Source of the DNA: Myxococcales bacterium
GTDB lineage: Bacteria > Myxococcota_A > Polyangia > Haliangiales > Haliangiaceae
Direction of reading: 5' to 3'
Assembly (NCBI GenBank): GCA_016717005.1
Contig: JADJUF010000038.1
Location: forward strand, 248,001 to 312,000
DNA: 64,000 nt
Shown: positions 18,562-27,553 of the stretch, in pieces
Position numbering within the stretch: position 1 is the first letter of the stretch
How the letters are laid out: the number at the start of each line of letters is the position of its first letter
The notes under the pieces: model-generated
Seen by the model: only the letters and a program-made list of their open reading frames with translations
Databases searched by the model: none
What the model was told of the DNA's origin: nothing
Program-made: the position numbers and the translations under genes

Positions 18562-19584
18562 TCATTGGCTTGAGACCCAGGATCCTGTCCCCACGTCGCG
18601 CGCGGCCGCGCGGCATCGGCGCCGCAGCACGTCGTCGGCCAGCGCGGCGGCGATCGCGTCGGCCCGGGCGTGGGCGTCCTGGCCCTCGGGCGACGGGCCG
18701 GCGATCCGCGCGATCATCAACAGCGCCATCGCGCGCAGGCGCACGTGGCCGGCGTCGCCGGCGAAGGTCGCGGCGCGGCGGGCCTCGCGCAGCGCGCCGA
18801 CGGCGTCGCCGGCGCGGTGGTGGCCGTAGGCCAGGCCGTTGGCGCGGCGGCTGCGCGCGAACGGCGCGGTCGTCGGCAGGTCCGGCAGCGCGGCGTGGAG
18901 CGCGAGCGCCTCGTCGACGCGGCCGGCGTGGTTGAGCGCGTGCGCGACCTGGCCGGCGTGGCGCGCGCGCAGGCAGTCGGCGTCGGCGCCGGTCAAGGGC
19001 GCCAGCAGCGCCGGGACCGCGGCCAGCTCGGCGGCGAGGTCGGCCGGCGCCGCGCGGCTCGCGACGTGGGCCAGCCCGAGCGCGACCTCGACCCGGCCCA
19101 GCACGTCGTCGTCGATCACCGCCGCGGCGGTCGCCAGGTGGTCCGCGGCGGCGGCGTCGTCGTCGGTGCGCAGCGCCAGGGTCGCGCGGGCCAGCGACAG
19201 CCAGCGGCGCCCGACCCGGCTCTCGCTGGTCGGCGGCCGATCCCAGAGCTGCACCAGATCGAGGCACAGCGGCACCGGCAGATCGACGAAGCGCGCGTGG
19301 TAGCTGCCCATGAACCGCAGGCGCTCGTCGACCGCGCGCGGCAACCCGAACTGCGCCAGCAGCCGATCGCCCCACTTGCCGCCGGGCAGGCTGGCGCGCC
19401 CGCGCAGGCGGCGCAGCGCGCGGGTGATGCTCTCGACGTCGTCCTTGTAGCTGCGGGTCGCGGCCAGGCGCTCCGCCACCGCCGCCAGCGAGCCGTGCGC
19501 GCCGATCAGCGCGTCGAGGTACGCCGGCCAGTCGAGCGCGCCGGTCGCGGCGGTGTGTCCGGGATCGTGTCCGCGACGTACCAT
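18562..19584 (-). CDS. Helical-repeat (TPR-like) cytoplasmic protein, 340 aa
   Basis: The first ~75 residues include AVAERLAATRSYKDDVESIT and RALRRLRGR, which may be a helix-turn-helix-like domain. The remainder is a string of Ala/Leu-rich helix pairs (for example AGQVAHALNHAGRVDEALAL) typical of tetratricopeptide repeats. I cannot assign a partner or pathway. The start codon lies only 23 bases from the divergent phosphoesterase gene at 19608, so the two promoters must overlap each other or the coding regions. Confidence 0.6.
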   Translation of the reverse strand: MVRRGHDPGHTAATGALDWPAYLDALIGAHGSLAAVAERLAATRSYKDDVESITRALRRLRGRASLPGGKWGDRLLAQFGLPRAVDERLRFMGSYHARFVDLPVPLCLDLVQLWDRPPTSESRVGRRWLSLARATLALRTDDDAAAADHLATAAAVIDDDVLGRVEVALGLAHVASRAAPADLAAELAAVPALLAPLTGADADCLRARHAGQVAHALNHAGRVDEALALHAALPDLPTTAPFARSRRANGLAYGHHRAGDAVGALREARRAATFAGDAGHVRLRAMALLMIARIAGPSPEGQDAHARADAIAAALADDVLRRRCRAAARDVGTGSWVSSQ

Positions 19585-19607
19585 CGGGTCGAGCGTATAT
19601 CGCTTCC

Positions 19608-20612
19608 ATGCTGATCATCGGGGACATCCATGGGTGCTACGCCGAGCTGCTCGCGCTGCTCGACGTCGCCGGCGTCGACGACGGCGAGGTCGTGGTCAGC
19701 GTCGGTGATCTGGTCGATCGCGGCCCCGACCCGGGCGCGGTCGTCGACTTCTTCCGCCAGCGCCCCAACGCGCTGGCGCTGTGCGGCAACCACGAGCGCA
19801 AGCACGTGCGCGGCGTGCTGTCGTACAGCCAGCAGGTCACGGCGGCGCAGCTGGGCGCCGGCTACGCCGACGCGGTCGCGTGGATGGCGACCTTGCCGTA
19901 CCACCTCGAGACCGACGACGTGCGCGTGGTCCACTGGGGCCTGTACCCGGGCGTGCCGCTGGCCGATGTCCCCGAGGACGTCCGCGCCGGCACCACGTCG
20001 GGCGACGGCCGCCTGCGCGAGCGCTACGGCGAGCGGCCCTGGTACGAGCTGTACGTCGACCCCACGCCGGTCGCGTTCGGCCACGCCGTCATCGGGCCCG
20101 AGCCGCTGGTGATCGACGACCGCATCTTCGGCCTCGACACCGGCGCGTGCCACGGCATGGCGCTGACCGGGCTGCGCATGCCCGAGCGGCGGCTGTTCTC
20201 GGTGCCGGCGCGGGCCGACCACTGGGCGACCGTCAAGCACCAGTGGCAGGCGCCGGTGCTGCGCGCGCTGCCGTGGGCGACGATGACGTTCGAGCAGATC
20301 GCTCGCAAGCTGCGGACCCTGCGCGACCCGGAGCTGGGCGACGCGGTCCTGGCCACGGTGGCGGCCTGGGCCGAGCAGCTCCGGGCGGCGCTGCCGCTGT
20401 TGCGGGAGCGGCTCGACGCCGAGGTCGCGCGCCTGCGCGCCGACGCGGGCGCGGACTTCGGGCGCGCGGCCGCGGACCACCCAGCGCACTCATGGCTGCA
20501 GCGGCGCCACACCGGTCGGCTGTCGACGGACCACCTCGGTTGCGCGGCGCCCCGCGACGTCGTCACGCTCGGGCGGGCGCTGGGCGTGGAGCTGCCAGCC
20601 GCGCCGCTGTGA
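19608..20612 (+). CDS. PPP-type metallophosphoesterase, 334 aa
   Basis: The three signatures of the serine/threonine phosphatase (PPP) metal site are all present: GDIHGCYAE near residue 5, GDLVDRG near 36 and GNHERKH near 63. They bind two metal ions and hydrolyse phosphoesters. The family includes protein phosphatases and bis(5'-nucleosyl)-tetraphosphatases; the substrate cannot be told from sequence. The C-terminal ~100 residues are helical and not part of the core. Cytosolic, no signal. Divergent from the TPR-like gene with a 23-base gap. Confidence 0.85.
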   Translation: MLIIGDIHGCYAELLALLDVAGVDDGEVVVSVGDLVDRGPDPGAVVDFFRQRPNALALCGNHERKHVRGVLSYSQQVTAAQLGAGYADAVAWMATLPYHLETDDVRVVHWGLYPGVPLADVPEDVRAGTTSGDGRLRERYGERPWYELYVDPTPVAFGHAVIGPEPLVIDDRIFGLDTGACHGMALTGLRMPERRLFSVPARADHWATVKHQWQAPVLRALPWATMTFEQIARKLRTLRDPELGDAVLATVAAWAEQLRAALPLLRERLDAEVARLRADAGADFGRAAADHPAHSWLQRRHTGRLSTDHLGCAAPRDVVTLGRALGVELPAAPL

Positions 20613-20810
20613 CCGAAGCGCACAGCCGCGGCCCGGGATCGTGGCGTCGCGCACCACCGGCTGGATGTAGGACAACCGGCGTCACGCGGTGACGACCGGG
20701 CGTCGCAACGAAAGCGAGCCGCTGTTACGAGCGGGTAGTACGCTGACCGGCCGGCACCGACGAACATGCCGCGACGAGCGACGGCTGGCGGACGCTCCCA
20801 GGAGGACTCG

Positions 20811-22907
20811 ATGCGGACCAAGAAGCGGCACACCCTGCGCGGCACCGGCCTGGCGACCCTCGTGGCGATCGCGGGGTGCGCGGCGCCCGACGACGGCACC
20901 ACCGCCAGCCCGCTGGTGACCACCGGCAGCGACGCCAGCTTCGCGCGGGTCGATCGCATGGTCCTCGCGGCCGACGGCCTGCCCGCGTACATCCGCGGCG
21001 ACCTCGGTCGGATCGCGGTCGACGCGGTCGACGTGGCCGACGCGCTCGGCGGCGTCATCCCCAAGATCGCGGCGGCGTTCCGGATCGGCGCCGACGATCT
21101 GATCGTCGTCGGCGTCCAGCGCGACGCGCTCGGCATGACCCACGTCCGCTACGCCCAGCAGAAGCAGGGGCTGCGGGTGGTCGGCGGCGACCTGGTCGTG
21201 CACGTCGGCGCCGACGGCGTCGTGCGCGCGGTCACCAGCACCGCCCGTGACGGCCTCGCCGTCGATCCGACGCCGACGGTCGAGCTCGATCGCGCGATCG
21301 CCACCGCCAGCGCGGCGACCGCCGACGGTCAGGTCACGGTCCACGGCACCGACCTGGTCTACGTGTTCGCGACCGGCGACGGCCGCCTGTACCTGGCGTG
21401 GGAGGTCGAGCTGCTCGGCCTCGACGGCGCGCTCGTGGCCGACCGGGTCTACGTCGACGCCCACGGCGGGGCCGTGGTCGATCGCCACCCCGACGTGTTC
21501 CCGATCAAGAACCGCGAGGTCTTCGACGCCCAGGGGCGCTCGCCGCCGTACTTCAGCAGCCCGGGCCCGCGCCTGGCCACCGAGGGCAGCCCGCCGACCT
21601 CCGACGTGACCGCGCTGGCGGCCTACGACAACACCGGCGCGACCTACGACTGCTACCAGGCCAAGTTCGGCCGCGACTCGTACGACAACCGGGGCGCCAA
21701 GCTGACCTCGGTGGTCCACGCGGTCTTCCAGACCCCCAGCGGCCAGACCGCCAACAACGCCGCGTGGGTCGGCTCGTTCGGCCCCGGCATGATGGTGTAC
21801 GGCGACGGCGACGGTCAGCTCATGGCGCCGCTGGCCCGGGCCCTCGACGTCACCGCGCACGAGCTGACCCACGCCGTGACCTCGTCGACCGCGCAGCTCG
21901 CGTACCAGAACGAGTCGGGCGCGCTCAACGAGGCCATGAGCGACATCATGGCGTCGGTGTGCGAGGCGTGGAAGGACGACGCCATCAGCCTCGAGACCTG
22001 GCAGGTCGGCGAGGACGTGTTCACGCCCGGCGCGCCCGGCGACGCCATGCGCTACATGTACAGCCCGACGCTCGACAGCGCGCTGTACCCGCCGGAGCTG
22101 GGCGGCTCGCGCGACTTCTACGCCGACCGCTACACCGGCAGCCAGGACAACGGCGGCGTCCACCTCAACTCGGGCATCGCCAACCTGGCCTTCTACCTGC
22201 TGTCCGAAGGCGGCCTGCACCCGCGCCAGCGCGTGACCTTCCGGGTCAACGGCATCGGCCTCGACAAGGCCGGCGCGATCTTCCAGCGCGCGCTGACCCA
22301 GGGCTACCTGACGATGAACTCGAACTTCACGGCCGCGCGGACCGCGACCGAGGAGGTCGCGCGCGACCTGTACGGACCGGCCGAGGTCACCGCGGTCGGC
22401 ACCGCCTGGGCCGCGGTCGGGGTCGGGGCCCTGCCGGTCGTCAACGACACGACGCCGCCGACGGTCGCGATCACCTCGCCCGCCGACGGCGCGGCGGTGG
22501 CGGCGGGCTTCGCGGTCGACGTGACCGCCACCGACGACCAGGGCGTGCTGCGGGTCGAGCTCGCGGTCGACGGCGCGCTGGTCGGCACCGACAACAGCCC
22601 GCCCTACCAGTTCGACACCGCCGGCGATCTGGCCGTCGGCGAGCACACGCTCACCGCGACCGCGTTCGACGCGGCCAACCAGGCCACCGCGACCTCGACG
22701 ATCACCGTCGTCGGCGCCGATCAGGTGTGCACGCCGGCGTGCGGCGACGGCGAGACCTGCGTCGCCAACGCGTGCGTGCCCGGCAACGGCGCGGGCGACG
22801 AGAGCGGCATCTGCGGCTGCAGCTCAGGGCAGGATCCCGCGAGCGCGCTGGCGCTCGGCGCGGTCGGCGCGCTGCTGGCGCGGCGGCGCCGGCGGACCGC
22901 GCGCTAG
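20811..22907 (+). CDS. Thermolysin-like M4 metalloprotease with Ig-like and MYXO-CTERM-like tail, 698 aa
   Basis: AGGAGG six bases upstream fixes the ATG. The order is signal with lipobox-like IAGC (Cys23); FTP/PepSY-type propeptide (~40-200); M4 catalytic domain with HELTH at 350-354 and the third zinc ligand Glu in NESGALNEAMSD; C-terminal helical domain with the GVHLNSGIAN histidine; an Ig-like domain (~545-640, TPPTVAITSPADG); a short Cys-rich stretch; and a MYXO-CTERM-like end (CGCSSGQ, hydrophobic helix, RRRRR). Expected to be a secreted zinc endopeptidase held at the surface before release, probably for predation or nutrition. A lipobox together with a C-terminal anchor is unusual. Two hairpins lie downstream. 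Confidence 0.93.
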   Translation: MRTKKRHTLRGTGLATLVAIAGCAAPDDGTTASPLVTTGSDASFARVDRMVLAADGLPAYIRGDLGRIAVDAVDVADALGGVIPKIAAAFRIGADDLIVVGVQRDALGMTHVRYAQQKQGLRVVGGDLVVHVGADGVVRAVTSTARDGLAVDPTPTVELDRAIATASAATADGQVTVHGTDLVYVFATGDGRLYLAWEVELLGLDGALVADRVYVDAHGGAVVDRHPDVFPIKNREVFDAQGRSPPYFSSPGPRLATEGSPPTSDVTALAAYDNTGATYDCYQAKFGRDSYDNRGAKLTSVVHAVFQTPSGQTANNAAWVGSFGPGMMVYGDGDGQLMAPLARALDVTAHELTHAVTSSTAQLAYQNESGALNEAMSDIMASVCEAWKDDAISLETWQVGEDVFTPGAPGDAMRYMYSPTLDSALYPPELGGSRDFYADRYTGSQDNGGVHLNSGIANLAFYLLSEGGLHPRQRVTFRVNGIGLDKAGAIFQRALTQGYLTMNSNFTAARTATEEVARDLYGPAEVTAVGTAWAAVGVGALPVVNDTTPPTVAITSPADGAAVAAGFAVDVTATDDQGVLRVELAVDGALVGTDNSPPYQFDTAGDLAVGEHTLTATAFDAANQATATSTITVVGADQVCTPACGDGETCVANACVPGNGAGDESGICGCSSGQDPASALALGAVGALLARRRRRTAR

Positions 22908-23171
22908 GCGGCTGTACGACTTTCGGTCAAGCACTGGTCCGCGAGGGGCGTCTCGCGTCGGTCTCGCGTGGGTGGTCGTGGGTAGGGGCCCTCATCGGGG
23001 CTTGCCCCTCGAGATGCCGACAGGCTCGGGACGTGCCCTCGGACCGCGGAGCACCCCTGCACCTGCCTGGGTTCGGCGACGAACCCTCTGGGACTCAGCG
23101 CTTGCAACTTTTTCGGTCGAGCACCGAGCCGCGCGCCGGGAGTCTCGCGTCTTGGGTGGTCGTGGGTGGGG

Positions 23172-23198
23172 CCCCGTCGGGGCTTGCCCCCGACGGGG
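23172..23198. terminator. Perfect 11-bp-stem hairpin between convergent genes
   Basis: CCCCGTCGGGG (23172-23182) pairs with CCCCGACGGGG (23188-23198) around a 5-base CTTGC loop. It lies between the ends of the M4 protease gene and the minus-strand membrane protein gene, so it could terminate either. There is no U-tract on either strand, so intrinsic termination is uncertain. Confidence 0.6.
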
Positions 23199-23220
23199 GA
23201 GGGCCTGGCGACAGGCCCTC
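23199..23220. terminator. Second hairpin, 8-bp stem, adjacent to the first
   Basis: GAGGGCCT (23199-23206) and AGGCCCTC (23213-23220) are exact inverted repeats with a 6-base loop. The hairpin starts immediately after the 11-bp-stem one and ends seven bases before the stop codon of the minus-strand gene. Confidence 0.6.
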
Positions 23221-23226
23221 TGGAGC

Positions 23227-24066
23227 TCAGTCGAGCTCGGTCGGCGCGTGCCACGGCAGGCGCCGCCGGACGTCGAGGTCGGTGTCGATGAGCCACAGAT
23301 CGACCGGGTTGCCGTCGAACGCGTCGGCCGACAGCGCGTCGGCGAAGCCCCGGAAGTCGGCGTCGAACTCGCCGGCGAGCGCCGCGTCGTTGACGACCAG
23401 GCCGACGGTGGCGTAGCCGCGCGGCCGCTGCACCGTGACCGAGGCCTTGTGGTCGGGCGCGAGGTACCCGATCTGCTCGAGGACCGCGCCCACGCGCTCG
23501 GCGTCGGCGCGGGTGGCGCCGTCGCGGTAGTAGACCTCGCTGCCGCCGGCGACGGTGATGTTGGGGCCGCGCGTGACCGCGCCGTACGCGACGAGGCCGC
23601 CGATCACCGCGCCGGCCTGGAGCACCAGCGCGGCGACCGCGATCACCGCGATGCGTCCGGTGCCCGTGGTCGGGCCCAGCCGCGCGACGTGGGCGTCGTA
23701 GCGCGGGCCTTGCACCCGGTGCGCGATCAGCCAGGTGACGGCGACCAGCGGCGCGCTGACCAAGAAGGGCGGCGCGCGCTCGGGGAGGAAGAACGCCAGC
23801 GCGAACACCCCGGCCGTGCCGAGCAGGCCCAGCACCAGGGTCGCGACCACGCCCTGCGGCGACCGCATGCGCGCGAAGTTGCGCGCGAGCAGCCACACCG
23901 CGGTCAACGGCCCGGTCAGGAACGCCGCCAGGGTGATCTGCTTGGGCGACGCCAGATCGATCAGCGGCTGGTAGTCGGCGGGCGGCGGCCCGGCGTACGG
24001 GTACGTCCCGGGCGCGCCGGCGGTGACGGTCGCTTGCGGCAGCGGTGGATCGTGCGGGGCCGACAT
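23227..24066 (-). CDS. Predicted membrane protein of unknown function, 279 aa
   Basis: The chosen start gives MSAPHDPPLPQATVTAG, a Pro/Ala-rich cytosolic tail of ~35 residues. Hydrophobic segments follow near ~45-65, 72-92, 97-115 and 137-158 (for example VVATLVLGLLGTAGVFALAF). The C-terminal ~115 residues are soluble and mixed alpha/beta (TVAGGSEVYYRDGATRADAE). I recognise no family; the layout suggests an integral membrane anchor with an external or cytosolic sensor-like domain. It converges on the M4 protease gene and is divergent from the carrier gene at 24178. Confidence 0.6.
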   Translation of the reverse strand: MSAPHDPPLPQATVTAGAPGTYPYAGPPPADYQPLIDLASPKQITLAAFLTGPLTAVWLLARNFARMRSPQGVVATLVLGLLGTAGVFALAFFLPERAPPFLVSAPLVAVTWLIAHRVQGPRYDAHVARLGPTTGTGRIAVIAVAALVLQAGAVIGGLVAYGAVTRGPNITVAGGSEVYYRDGATRADAERVGAVLEQIGYLAPDHKASVTVQRPRGYATVGLVVNDAALAGEFDADFRGFADALSADAFDGNPVDLWLIDTDLDVRRRLPWHAPTELD

Positions 24067-24177
24067 GGGCGCAGTATGCCGCACGCGTCGACCGTGCGTG
24101 CGACGATCGCGGTGTCGCACGGTGCCGCGGGCGATCGCCGGAATGGCGTCGCCGCGGCCACGGTATGAACCCGACCG

Positions 24178-25434
24178 ATGATCGCCGCGCGCCTGCGGGC
24201 CGTGTTCCAGGTTCGGCCCGACGAGGTCGCGGCGGCGCTGTGGGCCGCGCTGACGTTCTGCGCGATCCTGACGGCGACCTCCCTGCTGCGGCCGGTGCGC
24301 GACGCGCTGGTCCTCGACGGCGATCCCGCGTTCATCCCGTGGCTGTTCACCGCCACGTTCATCGCGATGCTGGCGCTGGCCCCGCCGTGGGGCGCGCTGG
24401 TGGCGCGCCAGCCGCGCGGGCGGCTGGTGGCGTGGGTCCATCGCTCGTTCGCCGTGCAGCTCTTGATCTTCGCCGCGCTGGTCCACGGCGGGGTGCGGCC
24501 GCTGGTGGTGGGCAAGGTGTTCTACGTCTGGGTGTCGGTCATGAACCTGTTCGGCGTGTCGGTGTTCTGGAGCCTGTGCGCCGATCTGCTCCGGCCCGAG
24601 AAGGGGCGCCGGCTGTTCGCGCCGATCGCCGCCGGCGGCACCGCCGGCGCGCTGCTGGGCCCGATCGTGACGCGGGCGCTGGCGCACGAGATCGAGCCGG
24701 CGCTGCTGCTGATCATCGCCGCGCTCCTGCTCGAGGCGGCGGTCTGGTCGGCGCACGCGCTCGTGCAGCACGTGCCGTCGGCCCCGCCGGCGCCGACCGG
24801 GCTCGGCGGGTCGGCGTTCGCGGCCCTGCCCCGGCTGGTGCGGTCGCCGTACCTGCTCGGCATCGGCGGCTACGCGCTGTGCACGGCGTGCCTGGCGACG
24901 TTCGTGTACCTGCGCCAGGCCGGCATCGTGAAGGAGGCGCTGCCCGATCGCGCCGCCCGCACCGCCTTCTTCGCCAACGTCGAGCTCGCCACCGCCGTGG
25001 CGACGATGGTGCTCCAGCTGGTGATCACCGCGCGCCTGCTGCGCTGGCTGGGCGTGGGCCTGGTGCTGGCGGCGCTGCCGCTGGTGCAGGGCCTGGGCGT
25101 GGTCGCGCTGGTCGCGGCGCCGTCGCTGGCGATGGCGATCGCGGTGTCGGCCAGCGGGCGCGCGGCGACCCACGCGCTGGCGCGGCCGAGCCGCGAGCTG
25201 CTGTTCACGGCGCTGCCGCGCGAGGACAAGTACCGCGCGAAGAACGTGATCGACACGCTCGTCTACCGTTTCGGCGACTTCAGCTCGGCGTGGCTGCACC
25301 ACGGCCTGGTCGCGGCCGGCGTCGCGGTGACCGCGGTCGCCGTGCCGCTGGCCGCGGGCTGGGCCGCGCTGGCGCTGGCGCTGGGGCGCGGTCATCGCCG
25401 GCGGGTCGAGGCGGCCGACCCGGCCGATCGCTGA
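24178..25434 (+). CDS. ATP/ADP-translocase-like (NTT/Npt-related) MFS carrier, 418 aa
   Basis: About twelve hydrophobic helices. Diagnostic segments are LLRPVRDALVLDGD near residue 38, VFYVWVSVMNLFGVSVFWSL near 110, and a loop ADLLRPEKGRRLFAPIAAGG followed by TAGALLGP. The last two are typical of bacterial relatives of the plastid/chlamydial nucleotide translocases. In free-living bacteria these proteins are mostly uncharacterised and may carry nucleotides or other anions. Inner-membrane location is expected. It ends 13 bases before the next ORF and may share a transcript with it. Confidence 0.75.
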   Translation: MIAARLRAVFQVRPDEVAAALWAALTFCAILTATSLLRPVRDALVLDGDPAFIPWLFTATFIAMLALAPPWGALVARQPRGRLVAWVHRSFAVQLLIFAALVHGGVRPLVVGKVFYVWVSVMNLFGVSVFWSLCADLLRPEKGRRLFAPIAAGGTAGALLGPIVTRALAHEIEPALLLIIAALLLEAAVWSAHALVQHVPSAPPAPTGLGGSAFAALPRLVRSPYLLGIGGYALCTACLATFVYLRQAGIVKEALPDRAARTAFFANVELATAVATMVLQLVITARLLRWLGVGLVLAALPLVQGLGVVALVAAPSLAMAIAVSASGRAATHALARPSRELLFTALPREDKYRAKNVIDTLVYRFGDFSSAWLHHGLVAAGVAVTAVAVPLAAGWAALALALGRGHRRRVEAADPADR

Positions 25435-25447
25435 CGCCAGCCGTGGC

Positions 25448-26440
25448 ATGCTCGCGGCCATGCACGCCATGGGGATGAAGCGGTGGGCGGCCGGCACGCC
25501 GTTCGAGGCATTCGACCTGCCGACGCCCGAGCCGGGCACGCGCGAGGTCCGGGTCGCGGTCCACACGATCGGCGTCAACCCGGTCGACTGGAAGATGCGC
25601 GCGTCGGGGCCGCTGCGGCTCGCGGCCCGGTTGATCCGCACCGTGCGCGGCCCGCGCGGGCCGATCATCCTCGGCGTCGACTTCGCGGGCGTGGTCGAGG
25701 CGATCGGTGCGCGGGTCACGACCGTCGCGGTCGGCGATCGCGTCGTCGGCGGCACCAACTTCGCGCGCGGCCAGCACGGCAGCTACGCCGACACCGTCGT
25801 GGTCCGGGCCGACCAGCTGGCGATCGTGCCCGCGGCGGTGTCGCTCGACGTCGCCGGCGCGCTGCCGGTGGCCGGGGTGACCGCGTGGATGGCGACCCAC
25901 GAGTTCCGCGCGCTGCAGCCGGGCCGGCGCGCGCTGGTGCTGGGCGCCTCGGGCGGTGTCGGCCAGTTCGCCGTCCAGATCAGCAAGCGCGTGTGCAAGG
26001 CCGACCTGACCGTGGGGGTGTGCTCGGGCAAGAACGTCGAGCTCGTGCGCGGGCTCGGCGCCGACGAGGTGCTCGACTACGGCGCCGGCGACGCGCTCGA
26101 GCAGGCCCGGGCCCACGGCCCGTTCGACGTGATCATCGACGCCGCCGGCGGTTACCGCGGGTCGCGCTGCCGCGCGCTCCTGGCCCCGGGCGGCCGCCAC
26201 GTCATGGTCGCGGGCGACTCGCCGGGCGCGATGCTCCAGATCTTCGTGCCGCCGTTCCGCTCGCGCGCGATCCTGGGCCGACCGACCACCGCCCGCCTGA
26301 GCGCGCTGGTCGCCGCGGTCGCCGCCGGCCAGGTCGAGGTCGCGATCGCCGAGCGCCTGCCGCTGGCCGAGGCCGAGGCCGCGCACCGCCTGAGCCAGAC
26401 CCATCGGATGACCGGCAAGATCGTGCTCACGGCCCGGTGA
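25448..26440 (+). CDS. Zinc-less medium-chain dehydrogenase/reductase (quinone-oxidoreductase-like)
   Basis: GroES-like N-terminal half with IGVNPVDWKMRASG and GVDFAGVVEAIG, then a Rossmann half with LVLGASGGVGQFAVQIS binding NADP(H), and a C-terminal helix with HRMTGKIVL. The cysteine/histidine ligands of alcohol dehydrogenases are missing, so this belongs with zinc-independent quinone or enone reductases. Four in-frame ATGs cluster at the start (25448, 25460, 25469, 25475). The last gives MKRWAAG, the more usual family beginning. Substrate unknown. It converges with the phosphoesterase gene on the other strand. Confidence 0.85.
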   Translation: MLAAMHAMGMKRWAAGTPFEAFDLPTPEPGTREVRVAVHTIGVNPVDWKMRASGPLRLAARLIRTVRGPRGPIILGVDFAGVVEAIGARVTTVAVGDRVVGGTNFARGQHGSYADTVVVRADQLAIVPAAVSLDVAGALPVAGVTAWMATHEFRALQPGRRALVLGASGGVGQFAVQISKRVCKADLTVGVCSGKNVELVRGLGADEVLDYGAGDALEQARAHGPFDVIIDAAGGYRGSRCRALLAPGGRHVMVAGDSPGAMLQIFVPPFRSRAILGRPTTARLSALVAAVAAGQVEVAIAERLPLAEAEAAHRLSQTHRMTGKIVLTAR

Positions 26441-26472
26441 CCGGCGCGGCGGCGCGGCGATCACCGCCGCGA

Positions 26473-27330
26473 TCACCGGCCGAGGTCGACGACGAGGATG
26501 TCGGGGTCGGCGTAGGTCCGGACCGCGACCTCGGTGGCGCCGACGCCGCGGCTGACGATCAGCGTGCGATCGTGGCCGACGTCGAACCGGCCGTGGGCGT
26601 AGCGGCGCGACAGCGGGCCGGGCACGACGATCGGGATCTCGCCGGGCAGGGCGACGTGGCCGCCGTGGGTGTGGCCGCACAGGGCCAGCTCGAAGGGCTC
26701 GTCGGCGAGCGCCAGCATCGCCTCGGGCGCGTGCACCAGCACGACCCGCACCCGGGGATCGTCGGGCGCGAACAGCGGCCGCGTCGGCGGCTGGCCGGTC
26801 TGAGGATCGTCGAGCCCGGCCACGACGACGTGGGCGCACGGCGCGGGCAGCGCGACCTGCGCGTTGACCAGGACCCGGGCGCCGGCGCGGGTGAGCGCGG
26901 CGACGATGGCCGCGTCGTCGGCCCACAGGTCGTGGTTGCCGAGCACCGCGTAGATGCCGAGCGGCGCGCGCAGCCCGCGCAGCCGCGCCTCGATCGCGCC
27001 GATGTGCGCGGCGCTGAGGAACACGTAGTCACCGCCGAGGAAGATCACGTCGGCGTCGGCGGCGGCGAGGGCCGCGAACACCTCGTCGAGCAGGCTCGGG
27101 TGCGTCGTCGGGCCGGCGTGGAGATCCGAGGCGAACGCGATCCGGACCGGCGGGGTCGCGGCGGGCCAGCGCGGCGTGGCGACGCGGTGATGGCGCACGC
27201 GCACGCGCCGCTGCAGCCCGAGCGCGCGGGCCAGGCGCGCGGGCCAGCCATCGCGGTAGGCCCACGCCAGCGCGCCCTCGACGACGTGGCGCCCGGTCGA
27301 GTACCTCGCTCCGCGACCGTGCAGCGGCAC
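26473..27330 (-). CDS. YaeI-type calcineurin-like phosphoesterase, 285 aa
   Basis: Metal-binding motifs in order: FASDLHAG (~60), GGDYVF (~95), AVLGNHDLW (~127), and the C-terminal LCGHTHGGH. These ligate two metals in the calcineurin-like superfamily. The arrangement, especially SDLHAG and the GHTHGGH plus PGPLSRRY ending, resembles YaeI/LpxH-like membrane-associated phosphodiesterases. The N-terminus (LARALGLQRRVRVRHHRVA) is basic and could touch the membrane. Substrate not assignable; some relatives act on lipid intermediates. Confidence 0.82.
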   Translation of the reverse strand: MPLHGRGARYSTGRHVVEGALAWAYRDGWPARLARALGLQRRVRVRHHRVATPRWPAATPPVRIAFASDLHAGPTTHPSLLDEVFAALAAADADVIFLGGDYVFLSAAHIGAIEARLRGLRAPLGIYAVLGNHDLWADDAAIVAALTRAGARVLVNAQVALPAPCAHVVVAGLDDPQTGQPPTRPLFAPDDPRVRVVLVHAPEAMLALADEPFELALCGHTHGGHVALPGEIPIVVPGPLSRRYAHGRFDVGHDRTLIVSRGVGATEVAVRTYADPDILVVDLGR

Positions 27331-27439
27331 GTCGTCACGGTAGCACGCGCGATCGCGCGCACGGCGCGGGGGTCGGCGGGGGGCGCGGTCAGGGCGCGGT
27401 CGTCGGCCCGGTCCGGGTGCGCGCGTCGGCGGACGCGTC

Positions 27440-27537
27440 GGCGCGTCAGCGCGCGGTCAGGGTGCGGTCGTCGGCGCGTCAGCGCGCGGTCAGGGTGCGG
27501 TCGTCGGCGCGTCAGCGCGCGGTCAGGCGCGGCCGGT
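27440..27537. repeat. 33-bp tandem repeat, about three copies
   Basis: A unit beginning GGCGCGTCAGCGCGCGGTCA recurs exactly at 27440, 27473 and 27506, the last copy truncated. A degenerate copy sits upstream at ~27385-27439. It lies in the 223-base gap between the OPT transporter and phosphoesterase genes and encodes nothing credible. The unit is a multiple of three, so it could have been coding once. Confidence 0.92.
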
Positions 27538-27553
27538 CACCGCGCGGCGCGCG

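Larger units (their letters stand above)
22908..23226. repeat. Intergenic region with two related repeat units
   Basis: Two imperfect copies of a ~90-base unit lie at about 22919-23010 and 23111-23200. They share TTTCGGTC(A/G)AGCAC, GTCTCGCGT, GGGTGGTCGTGGGT and GTCGGGGCTTGCCCC-like blocks. The spacer contains CACCTGCCTGGG and CGGCGACGAAC, which recur at 36437-36660. No gene is supported. The region separates convergent genes. Confidence 0.8.

Noticed and set aside
27440..27537. Short repeat array considered as CRISPR.
   Set aside because: Units are directly adjacent with no unique spacers and no cas genes nearby; it is a plain tandem repeat.
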